64,000 bases of DNA from Pseudomonas sp. W4I3 (lineage in GTDB: Bacteria > Pseudomonadota > Gammaproteobacteria > Pseudomonadales > Pseudomonadaceae). Each line of letters starts with the position of its first letter. The stretch's first letter is position 1. The notes under the pieces are model-generated. The model had not been told where the DNA came from and did no database searches. It worked only from the letters and a program-made list of their open reading frames with translations. Position numbers and translations under genes: made by a program. The DNA lies in assembly GCF_030816195.1 (NCBI RefSeq), contig NZ_JAUSXS010000001.1, positions 891,501 to 955,500 of the forward strand. The letters run 5' to 3'. This document shows, one piece after another, positions 8,956 through 17,525 of this stretch.

Positions 8956-9774
8956 ATGTCGCGTCGTATTTCCCCCGTCATACCCGGCTTCGGGCTGACG
9001 CTGGGCTACACCGTGGTGTACCTCAGCCTGATCGTACTCATCCCGCTGGCGGCGATGTTCGTACACGCCGCTCAACTCACCTGGGATCAGTTCTGGAACA
9101 TCATTTCCGCGCCCCGCGTGCTGGCCGCGTTGAAGCTAAGCTTCAGCACCGCGTTGTACGCCGCGCTGATCAACGGTGTGATCGGCACCCTGCTGGCCTG
9201 GGTGCTGGTGCGCTACACCTTTCCCGGACGCAAGATCATCGATGCGATGATCGACCTGCCGTTCGCCTTGCCCACCGCCGTGGCCGGTATCGCCTTGACC
9301 GCGCTGTATGCGCCCAACGGGCTGGTTGGCCAGTTTGCCGCCGACCTGGGGTTCAAGATCGCCTACACCCCGCTGGGCATCACTCTGGCGCTGACCTTTG
9401 TCACCTTGCCCTTCGTCGTGCGCACGGTGCAGCCGGTGCTTGCCGACATCCCCCGCGAAGTCGAAGAGGCCGCCGCCTGCCTGGGCGCCAAGCCGCTGCA
9501 GGTGTTCCGTCATATCCTCGTGCCGGCGCTGCTGCCCGCCTGGCTGACCGGTTTCGCGCTGGCCTTCGCCCGTGGCGTGGGTGAGTACGGTTCGGTGATT
9601 TTCATCGCCGGCAACATGCCGATGAAAACCGAGATTCTGCCGTTGCTGATCATGGTCAAGCTCGACCAGTACGACTACCGCGGCGCCACCTCCATTGGTG
9701 TGCTGATGCTGGTGGTTTCCTTTGTCCTGCTGCTGCTGATCAACTTGCTGCAGCGGCGCATCGAACGTCCATAA
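8956..9774 (+). CDS. cysT: Sulfate ABC transporter permease CysT (CysU)
   Basis: One of two inner-membrane permeases of the sulfate/thiosulfate importer; 272 residues with about six hydrophobic helices. The cytoplasmic EAA loop that docks with CysA is visible as [21 protein letters not shown]. The [24 protein letters not shown] segment is typical of CysT. It is preceded by the REPIN after sbp and followed after 13 nt by cysW. Confidence 0.95.
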   Translation: MSRRISPVIPGFGLTLGYTVVYLSLIVLIPLAAMFVHAAQLTWDQFWNIISAPRVLAALKLSFSTALYAALINGVIGTLLAWVLVRYTFPGRKIIDAMIDLPFALPTAVAGIALTALYAPNGLVGQFAADLGFKIAYTPLGITLALTFVTLPFVVRTVQPVLADIPREVEEAAACLGAKPLQVFRHILVPALLPAWLTGFALAFARGVGEYGSVIFIAGNMPMKTEILPLLIMVKLDQYDYRGATSIGVLMLVVSFVLLLLINLLQRRIERP

Positions 9775-9787
9775 GGAGGCGCGGAAC

Positions 9788-10660
9788 ATGTCCCAATCGT
9801 CTATTTCCGCCGCGTCCTCGGCCAACGCCGCTCGGCGTGGCAGTGCCACCTCGCGACGCATCCTGATCGGCCTTGGCTGGCTGGTGTTCGCACTGTTCCT
9901 GCTGCTGCCGCTGTTGATCGTGGTGTCGCAGGGCTTGAAGAACGGCCTCGGCGCATTCTTCACCGCGATCCTTGAACCGGACGCCCTGTCGGCGCTGAAA
10001 CTCACGGTGATCGCCGTGGTGATTTCGGTGCCGCTCAACCTGGTGTTCGGCGTCAGCGCTGCATGGTGCGTGAGCAAGTATTCGTTCCGTGGCAAAAGCA
10101 TTCTGGTGACGCTGATCGACCTGCCGTTCTCGGTCTCGCCCGTGATCGCCGGCCTGGTGTACGTGCTGATGTTCGGCGCCCAGGGCTTTTTCGGGCCGTG
10201 GTTGCAGGAGCATGACATCCAGATCGTGTTCGCCTTGCCCGGTATCGTGCTGGCGACCATCTTCGTCACCGTGCCGTTCGTGGCCCGTGAGCTGATCCCG
10301 CTGATGCAGGAGCAGGGCACTCAGGAAGAGGAAGCGGCGCGCCTGCTCGGTGCCAACGGCTGGCAGATGTTCTGGCATGTCACCGTACCGAACATCAAGT
10401 GGGGGCTGATCTATGGCGTGGTGCTGTGTACCGCGCGGGCCATGGGTGAGTTCGGCGCGGTGTCGGTGGTGTCCGGCCACATCCGTGGCGTGACCAACAC
10501 GCTGCCGCTGCACGTCGAGATTCTTTACAACGAATACAACCACGTCGCCGCCTTCGCGGTGGCCAGCCTGTTGCTGATCCTGGCGCTCTTCATCCTGCTG
10601 CTCAAGCAGTGGAGCGAGAACCGAATCAACCGCCTGCGCAACAGCGCCGGTGAGGAATAA
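9788..10660 (+). CDS. cysW: Sulfate ABC transporter permease CysW
   Basis: This second permease partners CysT (290 residues). It has a Ser/Ala-rich cytoplasmic N-terminus, then about six membrane helices and the EAA loop ([22 protein letters not shown]). The [27 protein letters not shown] segment is highly typical of CysW. AAGGAGGCGCGGAAC supplies a strong ribosome-binding site. Its stop is 3 nt from the cysA start, indicating translational linkage. Confidence 0.95.
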   Translation: MSQSSISAASSANAARRGSATSRRILIGLGWLVFALFLLLPLLIVVSQGLKNGLGAFFTAILEPDALSALKLTVIAVVISVPLNLVFGVSAAWCVSKYSFRGKSILVTLIDLPFSVSPVIAGLVYVLMFGAQGFFGPWLQEHDIQIVFALPGIVLATIFVTVPFVARELIPLMQEQGTQEEEAARLLGANGWQMFWHVTVPNIKWGLIYGVVLCTARAMGEFGAVSVVSGHIRGVTNTLPLHVEILYNEYNHVAAFAVASLLLILALFILLLKQWSENRINRLRNSAGEE

Positions 10661-10663
10661 GTC

Positions 10664-11644
10664 ATGTCGATCGAAGTCCGTAATGTCAGCAAGAACTTCA
10701 ACGCCTTCAAGGCCCTGGACAGCATCAACCTGGATATCCAGAGTGGCGAGCTGGTGGCGTTGCTCGGCCCGTCCGGCTGCGGCAAGACCACCTTGCTGCG
10801 CATCATCGCAGGCCTGGAAACCCCGGATGCCGGCAGCATCGTGTTCCACGGCGAGGACGTCTCCGGCCACGATGTGCGCGATCGCAACGTGGGCTTTGTG
10901 TTCCAGCACTACGCGCTGTTCCGCCACATGACCGTGTTCGACAACGTCGCCTTCGGCCTGCGCATGAAGCCCAAGAACCAACGCCCCACCGAAAGCCAGA
11001 TCGCGAGCAAGGTTCACGAACTGCTGAACATGGTGCAACTCGATTGGCTGTCTGATCGCTACCCGGAACAACTTTCCGGCGGCCAGCGCCAACGCATCGC
11101 CCTGGCCCGCGCCTTGGCGGTGGAGCCTAAAGTGCTGCTGCTGGACGAACCCTTCGGCGCCCTCGACGCCAAGGTGCGCAAGGAGCTGCGCCGCTGGCTG
11201 GCGCGCTTGCACGAAGACATCAACCTGACCTCGGTGTTCGTGACCCACGACCAGGAAGAGGCCATGGAAGTCGCCGACCGTATCGTGGTGATGAACAAGG
11301 GCGTGATCGAGCAGATCGGCTCACCGGGCGACGTCTACGAAAACCCGGCCAGCGATTTTGTGTACCACTTCCTGGGCGACTCGAACCGCCTGCACTTGGG
11401 CGAAGACAAACACCTGCTGTTCCGCCCCCATGAAGTGTCGTTGTCGCGGCATGAGCTTGAAGACCACCACGCCGCCGAAGTGCGAGACATCCGGCCACTG
11501 GGCGCCACCACGCGAGTGACCCTGAAGGTCGAAGGCCAACCCGAGCTGATCGAAGCCGAAGTGGTAAAAGACCACGACAGCCTCACCGGCCTGGCCCGCG
11601 GCGAAACCCTGTTCTTCAAACCCAAGGTCTGGCAAAAGGCCTGA
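10664..11644 (+). CDS. cysA: Sulfate/thiosulfate import ATPase CysA
   Basis: The ATP-hydrolysing subunit of the CysTWA-Sbp importer; 326 residues. Walker A is GPSGCGKTT (35-43), the ABC signature [15 protein letters not shown] and Walker [19 protein letters not shown]. The switch histidine is in [16 protein letters not shown]-terminal TOBE-like region (about 240-326) is present as in other CysA proteins. It is the last gene of the oscA-sbp-cysTWA cluster, and a REPIN follows its stop. Confidence 0.96.
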   Translation: MSIEVRNVSKNFNAFKALDSINLDIQSGELVALLGPSGCGKTTLLRIIAGLETPDAGSIVFHGEDVSGHDVRDRNVGFVFQHYALFRHMTVFDNVAFGLRMKPKNQRPTESQIASKVHELLNMVQLDWLSDRYPEQLSGGQRQRIALARALAVEPKVLLLDEPFGALDAKVRKELRRWLARLHEDINLTSVFVTHDQEEAMEVADRIVVMNKGVIEQIGSPGDVYENPASDFVYHFLGDSNRLHLGEDKHLLFRPHEVSLSRHELEDHHAAEVRDIRPLGATTRVTLKVEGQPELIEAEVVKDHDSLTGLARGETLFFKPKVWQKA

Positions 11645-11680
11645 GCACACCCCCGGAACCACATGTGAAAACGGGGACAA

Positions 11681-11769
11681 TGTGGGAGGGGGCTTGCTCC
11701 CGATAGCGGTGGGTCAGCCAGAATATTTGTCACTGACACACCGCTATCGGGAGCAAGCCCCCTCCCACA
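11681..11769. repeat. REPIN after cysA
   Basis: Inverted GTGGGAGGGGGCTTGCTCCC units about 35 nt apart fill the gap between convergent cysA and the Mpo1-like gene. The element ends 1 nt before the stop codon of the latter. Confidence 0.9.
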
Positions 11770-11770
11770 G

Positions 11771-12298
11771 TTAGACCTCACTTGGCTTGAGATCCCGGCG
11801 CGCCACCGGCCCCGAGCGCTGTTCGATCTGCTGTTTCAGGCCCTGTCGCAACCCCAGCAGAAACGCCAACTCCGCCACCACAAACAACGGCCCCACGATC
11901 AGCCCCGACACATCATCCACAAACGCCGGCTTGCGGCCTTCGTAGTAATGCCCGACAAACTGGATCACCCAGCCCACCACGAACAGGCCCACGCCGCTGC
12001 TCAACCACACCGTTGTGCTCTGCGCCGCCAGCGCGTGCCCGGCCCACACCGACAACCCCATCAGCAGCGTCATCAACCCACCCAGGGCCCGTTCCAGGCG
12101 CAGGTAAAACCACGCCGAAAACAGCGCCAGCAGCACCGCCGGTGATAGCCACAGCCCACCCACCGACCACTCGGGGCGCGACAGCAGCACGGCGACCGCC
12201 ACCACAATCAACGGAATACCGATGAAATGACTGGCGATATTGCGCGGGTCGCGGTGATAGGCGGCGTACTGACTGAGGTGATCGACGAGGCTTTTCAT
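11771..12298 (-). CDS. Mpo1/YGL010w-like (DUF962) membrane protein
   Basis: This 175-residue protein starts at ATG 12298 behind CAGGAGGAAC. It has the DUF962 pattern: an N-terminal YAAYHRDPRNIASHFIGIPL segment, four hydrophobic helices and a second conserved segment, WVIQFVGHYYEGRKPAF. In yeast the family member Mpo1 is an iron-dependent dioxygenase for 2-hydroxy fatty acids; the conserved histidines (H in YHRD, ASHF, VGHYYEGR) are present here. The bacterial substrate is unknown. It is convergent with cysA, with only a REPIN between them. Confidence 0.85.
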   Translation of the reverse strand: MKSLVDHLSQYAAYHRDPRNIASHFIGIPLIVVAVAVLLSRPEWSVGGLWLSPAVLLALFSAWFYLRLERALGGLMTLLMGLSVWAGHALAAQSTTVWLSSGVGLFVVGWVIQFVGHYYEGRKPAFVDDVSGLIVGPLFVVAELAFLLGLRQGLKQQIEQRSGPVARRDLKPSEV

Positions 12299-12381
12299 TT
12301 TTGTTCCTCCTGTAGGATGTTTGATCATGCCCTGTCAGTCGGTGCTGAACTGTCAACTGGGCGACAATCTACGGAGTTCCC

Positions 12382-13068
12382 ATGGACACAGCGAAATGGC
12401 ACGCGCAGCTAGCCAGCGGCCACTGGTTCCGCCACCTGCCCGCAGACCTGCAGCGTCGCCTGCTGGCGGCGGCGCGGTTGCGCTCGCTGACGGCGGGGCA
12501 GTTGCTGTTCAAGCGCGGCGATCCGCCGTGTGGCCTGTATGCGGTGCTGGAGGGGGCGGTGCGCATCAGCGCGGTGAATGCACAGGGCAAGGAAGCGGTG
12601 CTGAGCCTGGTTGAAACGCCTTACTGGTTCGGTGAGATCTGCCTGTTCGACAACCTGCCGCGCACCCACGATGCCCTCGCCATGGGGCCTTGCACCCTGT
12701 TGCAGGTACCGCAGGCGGCGATGCTCGGCATGCTTGAGCAGCAGCCGGCGTATTGGCGCGAGGTGGCCCTGTTGATGAGCCACAAACTGCGCCTGTCGTT
12801 GATCAATATCGAGCAGATGAGCCTGATGCCAGCCTCGGCGCGGCTGGCCCATCGGCTGCTGATGATCGCTGAGGGTTACGGCGAGGTCGAGCAGGCCCGG
12901 CGGGTGTTGCAGCTGCCTCAGGAAGACCTGGCGGCGATGCTGGGCCTGTCGCGCCAGACCATCAACAGCCTGCTCAAGGCGCTGGAGCAGCAGGGCATTA
13001 TCGGCCTGAGCTACGGCGCCATTGAGATCCTCGACCTCAATGGCTTGCGGCGGGCGGCGGGCCTATGA
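12382..13068 (+). CDS. Crp/Fnr-family transcriptional regulator
   Basis: 228 residues: a cyclic-nucleotide-binding-type beta-roll (about 15-130) and a winged helix of the Crp type (about 160-222). The recognition region is AMLGLSRQTINSLLKALEQQGII. No Fnr-type cysteine cluster is present near the N-terminus, so direct oxygen sensing by an iron-sulfur cluster is unlikely. The effector cannot be assigned. It is divergent from the Mpo1-like gene and overlaps the HIUase gene by 6 bp tail to tail. Confidence 0.88.
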   Translation: MDTAKWHAQLASGHWFRHLPADLQRRLLAAARLRSLTAGQLLFKRGDPPCGLYAVLEGAVRISAVNAQGKEAVLSLVETPYWFGEICLFDNLPRTHDALAMGPCTLLQVPQAAMLGMLEQQPAYWREVALLMSHKLRLSLINIEQMSLMPASARLAHRLLMIAEGYGEVEQARRVLQLPQEDLAAMLGLSRQTINSLLKALEQQGIIGLSYGAIEILDLNGLRRAAGL

Positions 13069-13473
13069 ACCGCGATAGGTGGAGAAGCCGTAAGGGCTGA
13101 GCAGCAGCGGGATGTGGTAATGCTGGTCGGCCTGCTTGACCTGGAAAATCACCGGCACTTCAGGGAAGAAGGTTTCGCGGTTGGCTTGCTTGTAATAGTC
13201 ACCGGTCTTGAACACCACGCGGTACTCGCCCGGCTTCATGCTGCGGTCAGCGGGAAACAGCTCGGCGATGCGCCCCTGCTGGTTGGTGACGCCCTGGGAC
13301 AGCGACTTCCACTGGTCGCCCACGTGTTCTTCCAGGGTGACGTTGACGCCGGCGCTCGGCAGGCCGTTTTCCAGGTTGAGCACGTGCACGCTCAGCGGGT
13401 TGCCGGCGGCCAGGGCCAGATTGCACAGGCCGCTGAGGCTCAGGGCGGCGAGGGTCATGCTTAGGGTTTTCAT
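13063..13473 (-). CDS. 5-hydroxyisourate hydrolase with signal peptide (periplasmic HIUase)
   Basis: HIUase hydrolyses 5-hydroxyisourate in the purine/urate pathway. The C-terminus ends in the diagnostic YRGS tetrapeptide preceded by HYHIPLLLSPYGFSTYRGS. The N-terminal catalytic strand reads LSVHVLNLENGLPS, and GRI supplies the active-site arginine. From ATG 13473 the protein has a signal peptide (MTLAALSLSGLCNLALA), so it should act in the periplasm, unlike the cytosolic uraH enzyme. It lies 24 nt downstream of the HbpS-like gene, which is also exported. No other purine genes are nearby. Confidence 0.88.
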   Translation of the reverse strand: MKTLSMTLAALSLSGLCNLALAAGNPLSVHVLNLENGLPSAGVNVTLEEHVGDQWKSLSQGVTNQQGRIAELFPADRSMKPGEYRVVFKTGDYYKQANRETFFPEVPVIFQVKQADQHYHIPLLLSPYGFSTYRGS

Positions 13474-13496
13474 CGAGAAGTCCTTTTTGACACGGT

Positions 13497-13970
13497 TCAA
13501 GGGGTGATTTTCAAGCCCAATTGCTCGGCGGCTTGTACGGCGCAGGCTTCATCCTGCGGTGCGCCACCGGCACCGGCGATGCCCAGCGCGCCGACCAGTT
13601 CGGCGTCGGCAAACAGCGGCACGCCACCGCCGAGCAACAGCAATTCGGGCAAGCTGTTAAGGTTGGCGGCTTCGGGGTTGTTGCGCGCACGCTCGGCGAA
13701 CAACCGGGTTGGGGTTTTGGTCGACAACGCGGTGTACGCTTTGCGCTGGCTGGCGAGGCTGTTATGCGGGCCTACGCCATCGGCGCGCAGGGCCAGCAAC
13801 AGGTTGCCGCCGCGGTCGAGCACGGTCAGCGCGGCGTTGCAGTGCGCCAGACTGGCATCGGCCAATTGGCGCGCGGTGCGTAAGTCCAGCTCGGCGTGGC
13901 GTGGCAGTTGGGGCGTCGCCTGGGCGGCAGTCGCCACGGCGAGGCTTAAAAACACAGCAGTGCGATACAT
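13497..13970 (-). CDS. Exported GlcG/HbpS-like (DUF336) protein
   Basis: 157 residues from ATG 13970, with a signal peptide (VFLSLAVATAAQA, cleavage before TPQ). The remainder is the GlcG/HbpS fold, recognised by GGVPLFADAELVGALGIAGAGGAPQDEACA and by the N-terminal ALTVLDRGGNLLLALR strand pair. Characterised relatives bind haem (HbpS) or sit in glycolate operons (GlcG), but many have no known function. The pairing with an exported HIUase suggests a shared periplasmic role. A longer reading from 14030 is unlikely because it hides the signal peptide. Confidence 0.82.
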   Translation of the reverse strand: MYRTAVFLSLAVATAAQATPQLPRHAELDLRTARQLADASLAHCNAALTVLDRGGNLLLALRADGVGPHNSLASQRKAYTALSTKTPTRLFAERARNNPEAANLNSLPELLLLGGGVPLFADAELVGALGIAGAGGAPQDEACAVQAAEQLGLKITP

Positions 13971-14070
13971 GGTGAAAGCTCCAGAAGGCAGGCCGTCAAG
14001 GTAGCCAGTGGACGTGGTCAAAAGCCGCACAATTTGATGACAGGTTTGTAATCAAACCCAGAGGAAAGGC

Positions 14071-14436
14071 ATGCACGTGTTGTTAGTGGAAGACCAGCCG
14101 CAACTGGCGCAACGTATGGCCCAGGGCCTGAGCGAGGCCGGTTTTTCGGTGGAAGTCGCGGCCAACGGCATGGCGGCGCTGCGCTTTGTGGAAAGCACTG
14201 TGTACGACTTGGTGATCCTGGATGTGATGCTACCGGGCCTGAATGCCTGGAAGTTGCAGCAGGAAATTCGCCAGCGCGGTGAAACGCCGTTGTTGTTTCT
14301 GACCACGCCCAATGGCATTGAAGATCGTCTGCGCGGGCTGGAACTGCATGAAGATGATTACTTGCTCAAGCCGTTTGACGCCAAGGCATTGGTGGCGCGG
14401 GTGAGGAAGGTGTTGCGGCGTGATCGGGGGCGGTGA
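14071..14436 (+). CDS. Receiver-only response regulator, probably truncated OmpR/CopR type
   Basis: The 121-residue protein is a complete receiver domain: acidic pocket E7-D8, phospho-acceptor D51 (LVILDVMLPGLNAW), T79 and K100 (LLKPF). It aligns with the N-terminus of OmpR-family regulators. It stops directly after the usual linker (VRKVLRR) and lacks the winged-helix DNA-binding domain of about 100 residues. A REPIN begins 14 nt after the stop. GAGGAAAGGC provides the ribosome-binding site. No histidine kinase gene is adjacent. Either it acts as a stand-alone receiver or its output domain was lost at the repeat. Confidence 0.82.
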   Translation: MHVLLVEDQPQLAQRMAQGLSEAGFSVEVAANGMAALRFVESTVYDLVILDVMLPGLNAWKLQQEIRQRGETPLLFLTTPNGIEDRLRGLELHEDDYLLKPFDAKALVARVRKVLRRDRGR

Positions 14437-14450
14437 GGGCCTGGGCAATC

Positions 14451-14520
14451 GCTATCGGGAGCAAGCCCCCTCCCACAGGTGAACGCATTCCAAATGTGGG
14501 AGGGGGCTTGCCCCCGATGA
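14451..14520. repeat. REPIN after the receiver gene
   Basis: Inverted REP units (GCTATCGGGAGCAAGCCCCC and TGTGGGAGGGGGCTTGCCCC) with a short 20-nt centre lie between the convergent receiver and AraC genes. Confidence 0.9.
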
Positions 14521-14546
14521 GGCCCTCAAACCCACCCCACACCTGC

Positions 14547-15551
14547 CTACCGCAACCCATCCCTGAACTGCCCCGGCGTAATCCCCGTCCAGCGCTTGAA
14601 CGCCCGATTGAAGCTGCTGGTATCGGCAAACCCCAGCAAATGGCTGATCTCGGCCAATGAACACTGCGCATCGCGCAAGTGCAACAACGCCAGGTTCTGC
14701 CGGCATTCGTTGAGCAACGCATCAAACCGGCAGCCTTCGTCCGCCAGGTGCCGCTGCAAGCTGCGCAAGCTCAGATGCAAGGCCTGGGCGACACGCTCCG
14801 CGCTGGGTTCGCCGTCGGGCAGTTGCGCCTCGATGGTGGCGCGCACCTTGCGCTCCCAGGTCAGCGGTTGCAGTTGGGCCAGGGTGCGCTTGAGCACGGT
14901 TTCATTGTGTTCGGCCAACTCCGGGTTGGCGTCGTCCAGGTGGCTGTCGAAGTCGTGGGCGGCGAACTCCAGGCGGTCTTCCTCGGCGCCAAAGAACACC
15001 GGTGAGCGAAACACCGTGTGCCATGGCGCGGGGTCGGCCGGTTCCGGGCGCCGCAGGTAGACCGCCAGCGGTGCGTAGTCGCGCCCCAGGCGATTGCGGC
15101 AGGTGCGCACGTAGATCGCCGCAAACGCATCGATGGCTTCCAGCGCCGGCGCCGGGCTGCCTTCCGGTTGCAGCAGGCGAAACCAGTAGCAGTCGCCCTG
15201 ACGGCTCAGCTCCAGGCTCAGCGCATCACTGACCACCTGGTGATAGCGCACGATCCGCTCGAACACCTCGCGCAGGCTGCCGCTGGCCACCAGGGCGTAG
15301 CCCAGCGCATGAAAGGTGGTGGGGCTGACAAACCTCGACACCCGCAAGCCAATCGCCGGATCGCCACTGGCCTGCACCGCCAGTTCCCACAGGCGCGTGG
15401 TGGCCGACAACGGATAGCGCGCATTCGGGTCGTCCATCAACAGCGGGTCGAGCCCGGCTTCCAGGCATAGCGCGGCGCTGTCGAGGCCCAGGGCATCGAG
15501 TTGCTTGCGCAGGGCGCGGGTCCAGCTGGCGAGAGACGTGGGTTCGGTCAT
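14547..15551 (-). CDS. AraC-family regulator with arabinose-binding-like N-terminal domain
   Basis: 334 residues. The N-terminal two thirds match the Arabinose_bd-type sensor domain common in Pseudomonas (LSATTRLWELAVQASGDPAIGLR, followed by FHALGYALVASGSLREVFERI). Residues about 235-334 form the two helix-turn-helix units (ERVAQALHLSLRSLQRHLADEG and LAEISHLLGFADTSSFNRAFKRWTG). Regulators of this class control lipid, alkane or amino-acid catabolism. It is divergent from the desaturase gene 102 nt away, which is the natural candidate target. Confidence 0.9.
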   Translation of the reverse strand: MTEPTSLASWTRALRKQLDALGLDSAALCLEAGLDPLLMDDPNARYPLSATTRLWELAVQASGDPAIGLRVSRFVSPTTFHALGYALVASGSLREVFERIVRYHQVVSDALSLELSRQGDCYWFRLLQPEGSPAPALEAIDAFAAIYVRTCRNRLGRDYAPLAVYLRRPEPADPAPWHTVFRSPVFFGAEEDRLEFAAHDFDSHLDDANPELAEHNETVLKRTLAQLQPLTWERKVRATIEAQLPDGEPSAERVAQALHLSLRSLQRHLADEGCRFDALLNECRQNLALLHLRDAQCSLAEISHLLGFADTSSFNRAFKRWTGITPGQFRDGLR

Positions 15552-15652
15552 GGCGATTGGCGCTTGCGGTCAACAGGTTGGCGTGCGGAGCTAGCGTGCT
15601 GCGCCAGGGTTGGGCGCAAGATGCGGGCATCACTGCACAAGAGAATGAAAGC

Positions 15653-16723
15653 ATGGACGGTATTTCTGCAAGCCCCCAGCAGATGAACGCGCAACAGCGT
15701 TCGGCGCATATCCGTGAAGTCGTGCTGGCCGAGGGCGCACGCTTGCGTCAGCGGCACCCCTGGCTGCTGCACCAGGACGCGCTGGGCGCGGGCATTCTGG
15801 CGTTTGCGCTGGCCGGCATGCTGGGTTCGGCGGCGCTCTATATCAACGGTCAGATGGCCTGGTGGGTGTGCCTGTTGCTCAATGCCTTCTTCGCTTCACT
15901 CACCCATGAGCTGGAACATGACCTGATCCACAGCATGTACTTTCGCAAGCAGCGCGTGCCGCACAACCTGATGATGGGCCTGGTCTGGCTGGCGCGGCCG
16001 AGCACCATCAACCCGTGGATTCGCCGCCACCTGCACCTCAACCATCACAAGGTGTCCGGCACCGAGGCCGACATGGAAGAGCGTGCAATCACCAACGGCG
16101 AGCCGTGGGGCATCGCGCGGTTGCTGATGGTGGGCGACAACATGATGTCGGCGCTGATCCGCCTGCTGCGCGCCAAGACCTGGCCGCACCGGTTCAGCAT
16201 CTTCAAGCGCGTGCTGCGGGTGTACGCACCGCTGGCGCTGCTGCATTGGGGCGCCTGGTATGTGTTCCTGGGCTTTCATGCCGCCAACGGCATCGCCAGC
16301 CTGATGGGCGCGCCCATCGCCTGGTCAGCCGGCACGCTGCAGGTGATGCAGGTCATCGACATCGCTGCCGTGGTGATCATCGGCCCCAACGTGCTGCGCA
16401 CCTTCTGCCTGCACTTTGTCAGCTCCAACATGCATTACTACGGCGACGTGGAGCTGGGCAATGTGATCCAGCAGACCCAGGTGCTCAACCCCTGGTGGAT
16501 GTGGCCGTTGCAGGCGTTCTGCTTCAATTTCGGCAGCACCCACGGCATTCACCATTTTGTGGTGAAGGAGCCGTTCTACATCCGCCAGATGACCGCCAAG
16601 GTGGCGCACAAGGTCATGGCCGAGATGGGCGTGCGCTTCAATGACTTGGGCACGTTTGCCCGGGCCAATCGGTTGGAACCCCAGGATCAGCCACGCAACG
16701 AACTCGCTTTCAGCAAGCGATGA
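15653..16723 (+). CDS. Membrane fatty acid desaturase/hydroxylase-family protein
   Basis: 356 residues from ATG 15653 (an earlier TTG at 15557 would overlap the divergent promoter). Three histidine clusters of the di-iron desaturase/alkane hydroxylase superfamily are visible: HELEHDLIH, HLHLNHHK and HGIHHF. Helices occur at about 43-62, 65-85, 190-215 and 230-250. The enzyme should oxidise an acyl or alkyl chain at the inner membrane; the exact substrate is unknown. The divergent AraC regulator probably controls it. Its 3' end overlaps atsC by 14 bp tail to tail. Confidence 0.85.
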   Translation: MDGISASPQQMNAQQRSAHIREVVLAEGARLRQRHPWLLHQDALGAGILAFALAGMLGSAALYINGQMAWWVCLLLNAFFASLTHELEHDLIHSMYFRKQRVPHNLMMGLVWLARPSTINPWIRRHLHLNHHKVSGTEADMEERAITNGEPWGIARLLMVGDNMMSALIRLLRAKTWPHRFSIFKRVLRVYAPLALLHWGAWYVFLGFHAANGIASLMGAPIAWSAGTLQVMQVIDIAAVVIIGPNVLRTFCLHFVSSNMHYYGDVELGNVIQQTQVLNPWWMWPLQAFCFNFGSTHGIHHFVVKEPFYIRQMTAKVAHKVMAEMGVRFNDLGTFARANRLEPQDQPRNELAFSKR

Positions 16724-17525
16724 ACGCCAGCGGCAGGTCGCGGATCTGTTCGCGCGGCGGCGGCTGGTAGTGATCGTCGCTGGTCAGCTCATGCAGCAGC
16801 TCTTCGCGCAGTTGGTGAAACTCAAAGCTGCTGCGCTGGCGCGGATGGGCCAGGTCGATTTGCACGACCTGCTTGATCCGCCCTGGCCGGGGCTCCATCA
16901 CCACCACACGGTCGGCGAGGAAAATCGCTTCTTCCACATCGTGGGTCACCAGTACCGTGGTGATGCTGGCGCGGGCGCGAATCGCCAGGAGTTCGTCCTG
17001 CATCTGCTGGCGAGTCAACGCATCCAGCGCGCCGAAGGGTTCGTCCAACAGCAGAATCCGTGGGCTGGCCACCAAGCCACGAGCGATCGCCACTCGCTGC
17101 GCCATGCCGCCGGACAGCTGGTGAGGATAGGCGCGGGTGAAGTCGGTCAGGCCCACCAATTCGATGAAGTCGCTGATGCGTCGGTTGCGCTCGGCCTCGC
17201 TCAACGGCTCATTGACCAGGCCCAGGCCGATGTTCTGCGCCACCGTCAGCCAAGGGAACAAGCGGTGTTCCTGGAACACAATGCCGCGTTCGCCACCGAT
17301 GCCGTTCACGGGTTTACCGTCAACCTGGATCTCGCCGCGAAACTGCGTGTCCAGCCCCACCAGCAAACGCAGCAGGGTGGATTTGCCGCAACCGCTGGAG
17401 CCGACAATCGCCACAAACTCGCCTTCGGCAATCGCCAGGTTGAACTCGCGGATGGCTTCCAATTCGAAGCCGTCCACATCGAAAGACTTGCCCACATGGT
17501 TGAAGCTGACAATCGGTGCGTTCAT
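16710..17525 (-). CDS. atsC: Sulfate-ester ABC transporter ATPase AtsC
   Basis: 271-residue ATPase of the taurine/sulfonate/nitrate ABC family. Walker A is GSSGCGKST (42-50), the signature LSGGMAQRVAIARGL and Walker [17 protein letters not shown]. The early glutamine loop reads GIVFQEHRLFPWL. It pairs with a double-length permease whose stop codon overlaps the atsC start by 4 nt. The divergent binding-protein gene and nearby atsK fit the P. putida/P. aeruginosa atsRBC sulfate-ester uptake system. Confidence 0.88.
   Translation of the reverse strand: MNAPIVSFNHVGKSFDVDGFELEAIREFNLAIAEGEFVAIVGSSGCGKSTLLRLLVGLDTQFRGEIQVDGKPVNGIGGERGIVFQEHRLFPWLTVAQNIGLGLVNEPLSEAERNRRISDFIELVGLTDFTRAYPHQLSGGMAQRVAIARGLVASPRILLLDEPFGALDALTRQQMQDELLAIRARASITTVLVTHDVEEAIFLADRVVVMEPRPGRIKQVVQIDLAHPRQRSSFEFHQLREELLHELTSDDHYQPPPREQIRDLPLAFIAC

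Noticed and set aside
9740..11248. A 502-codon minus-strand frame across cysW and cysA
   Set aside because: Composition is His/Gln/Arg-rich antisense shadow. The plus-strand genes have complete functional motifs.
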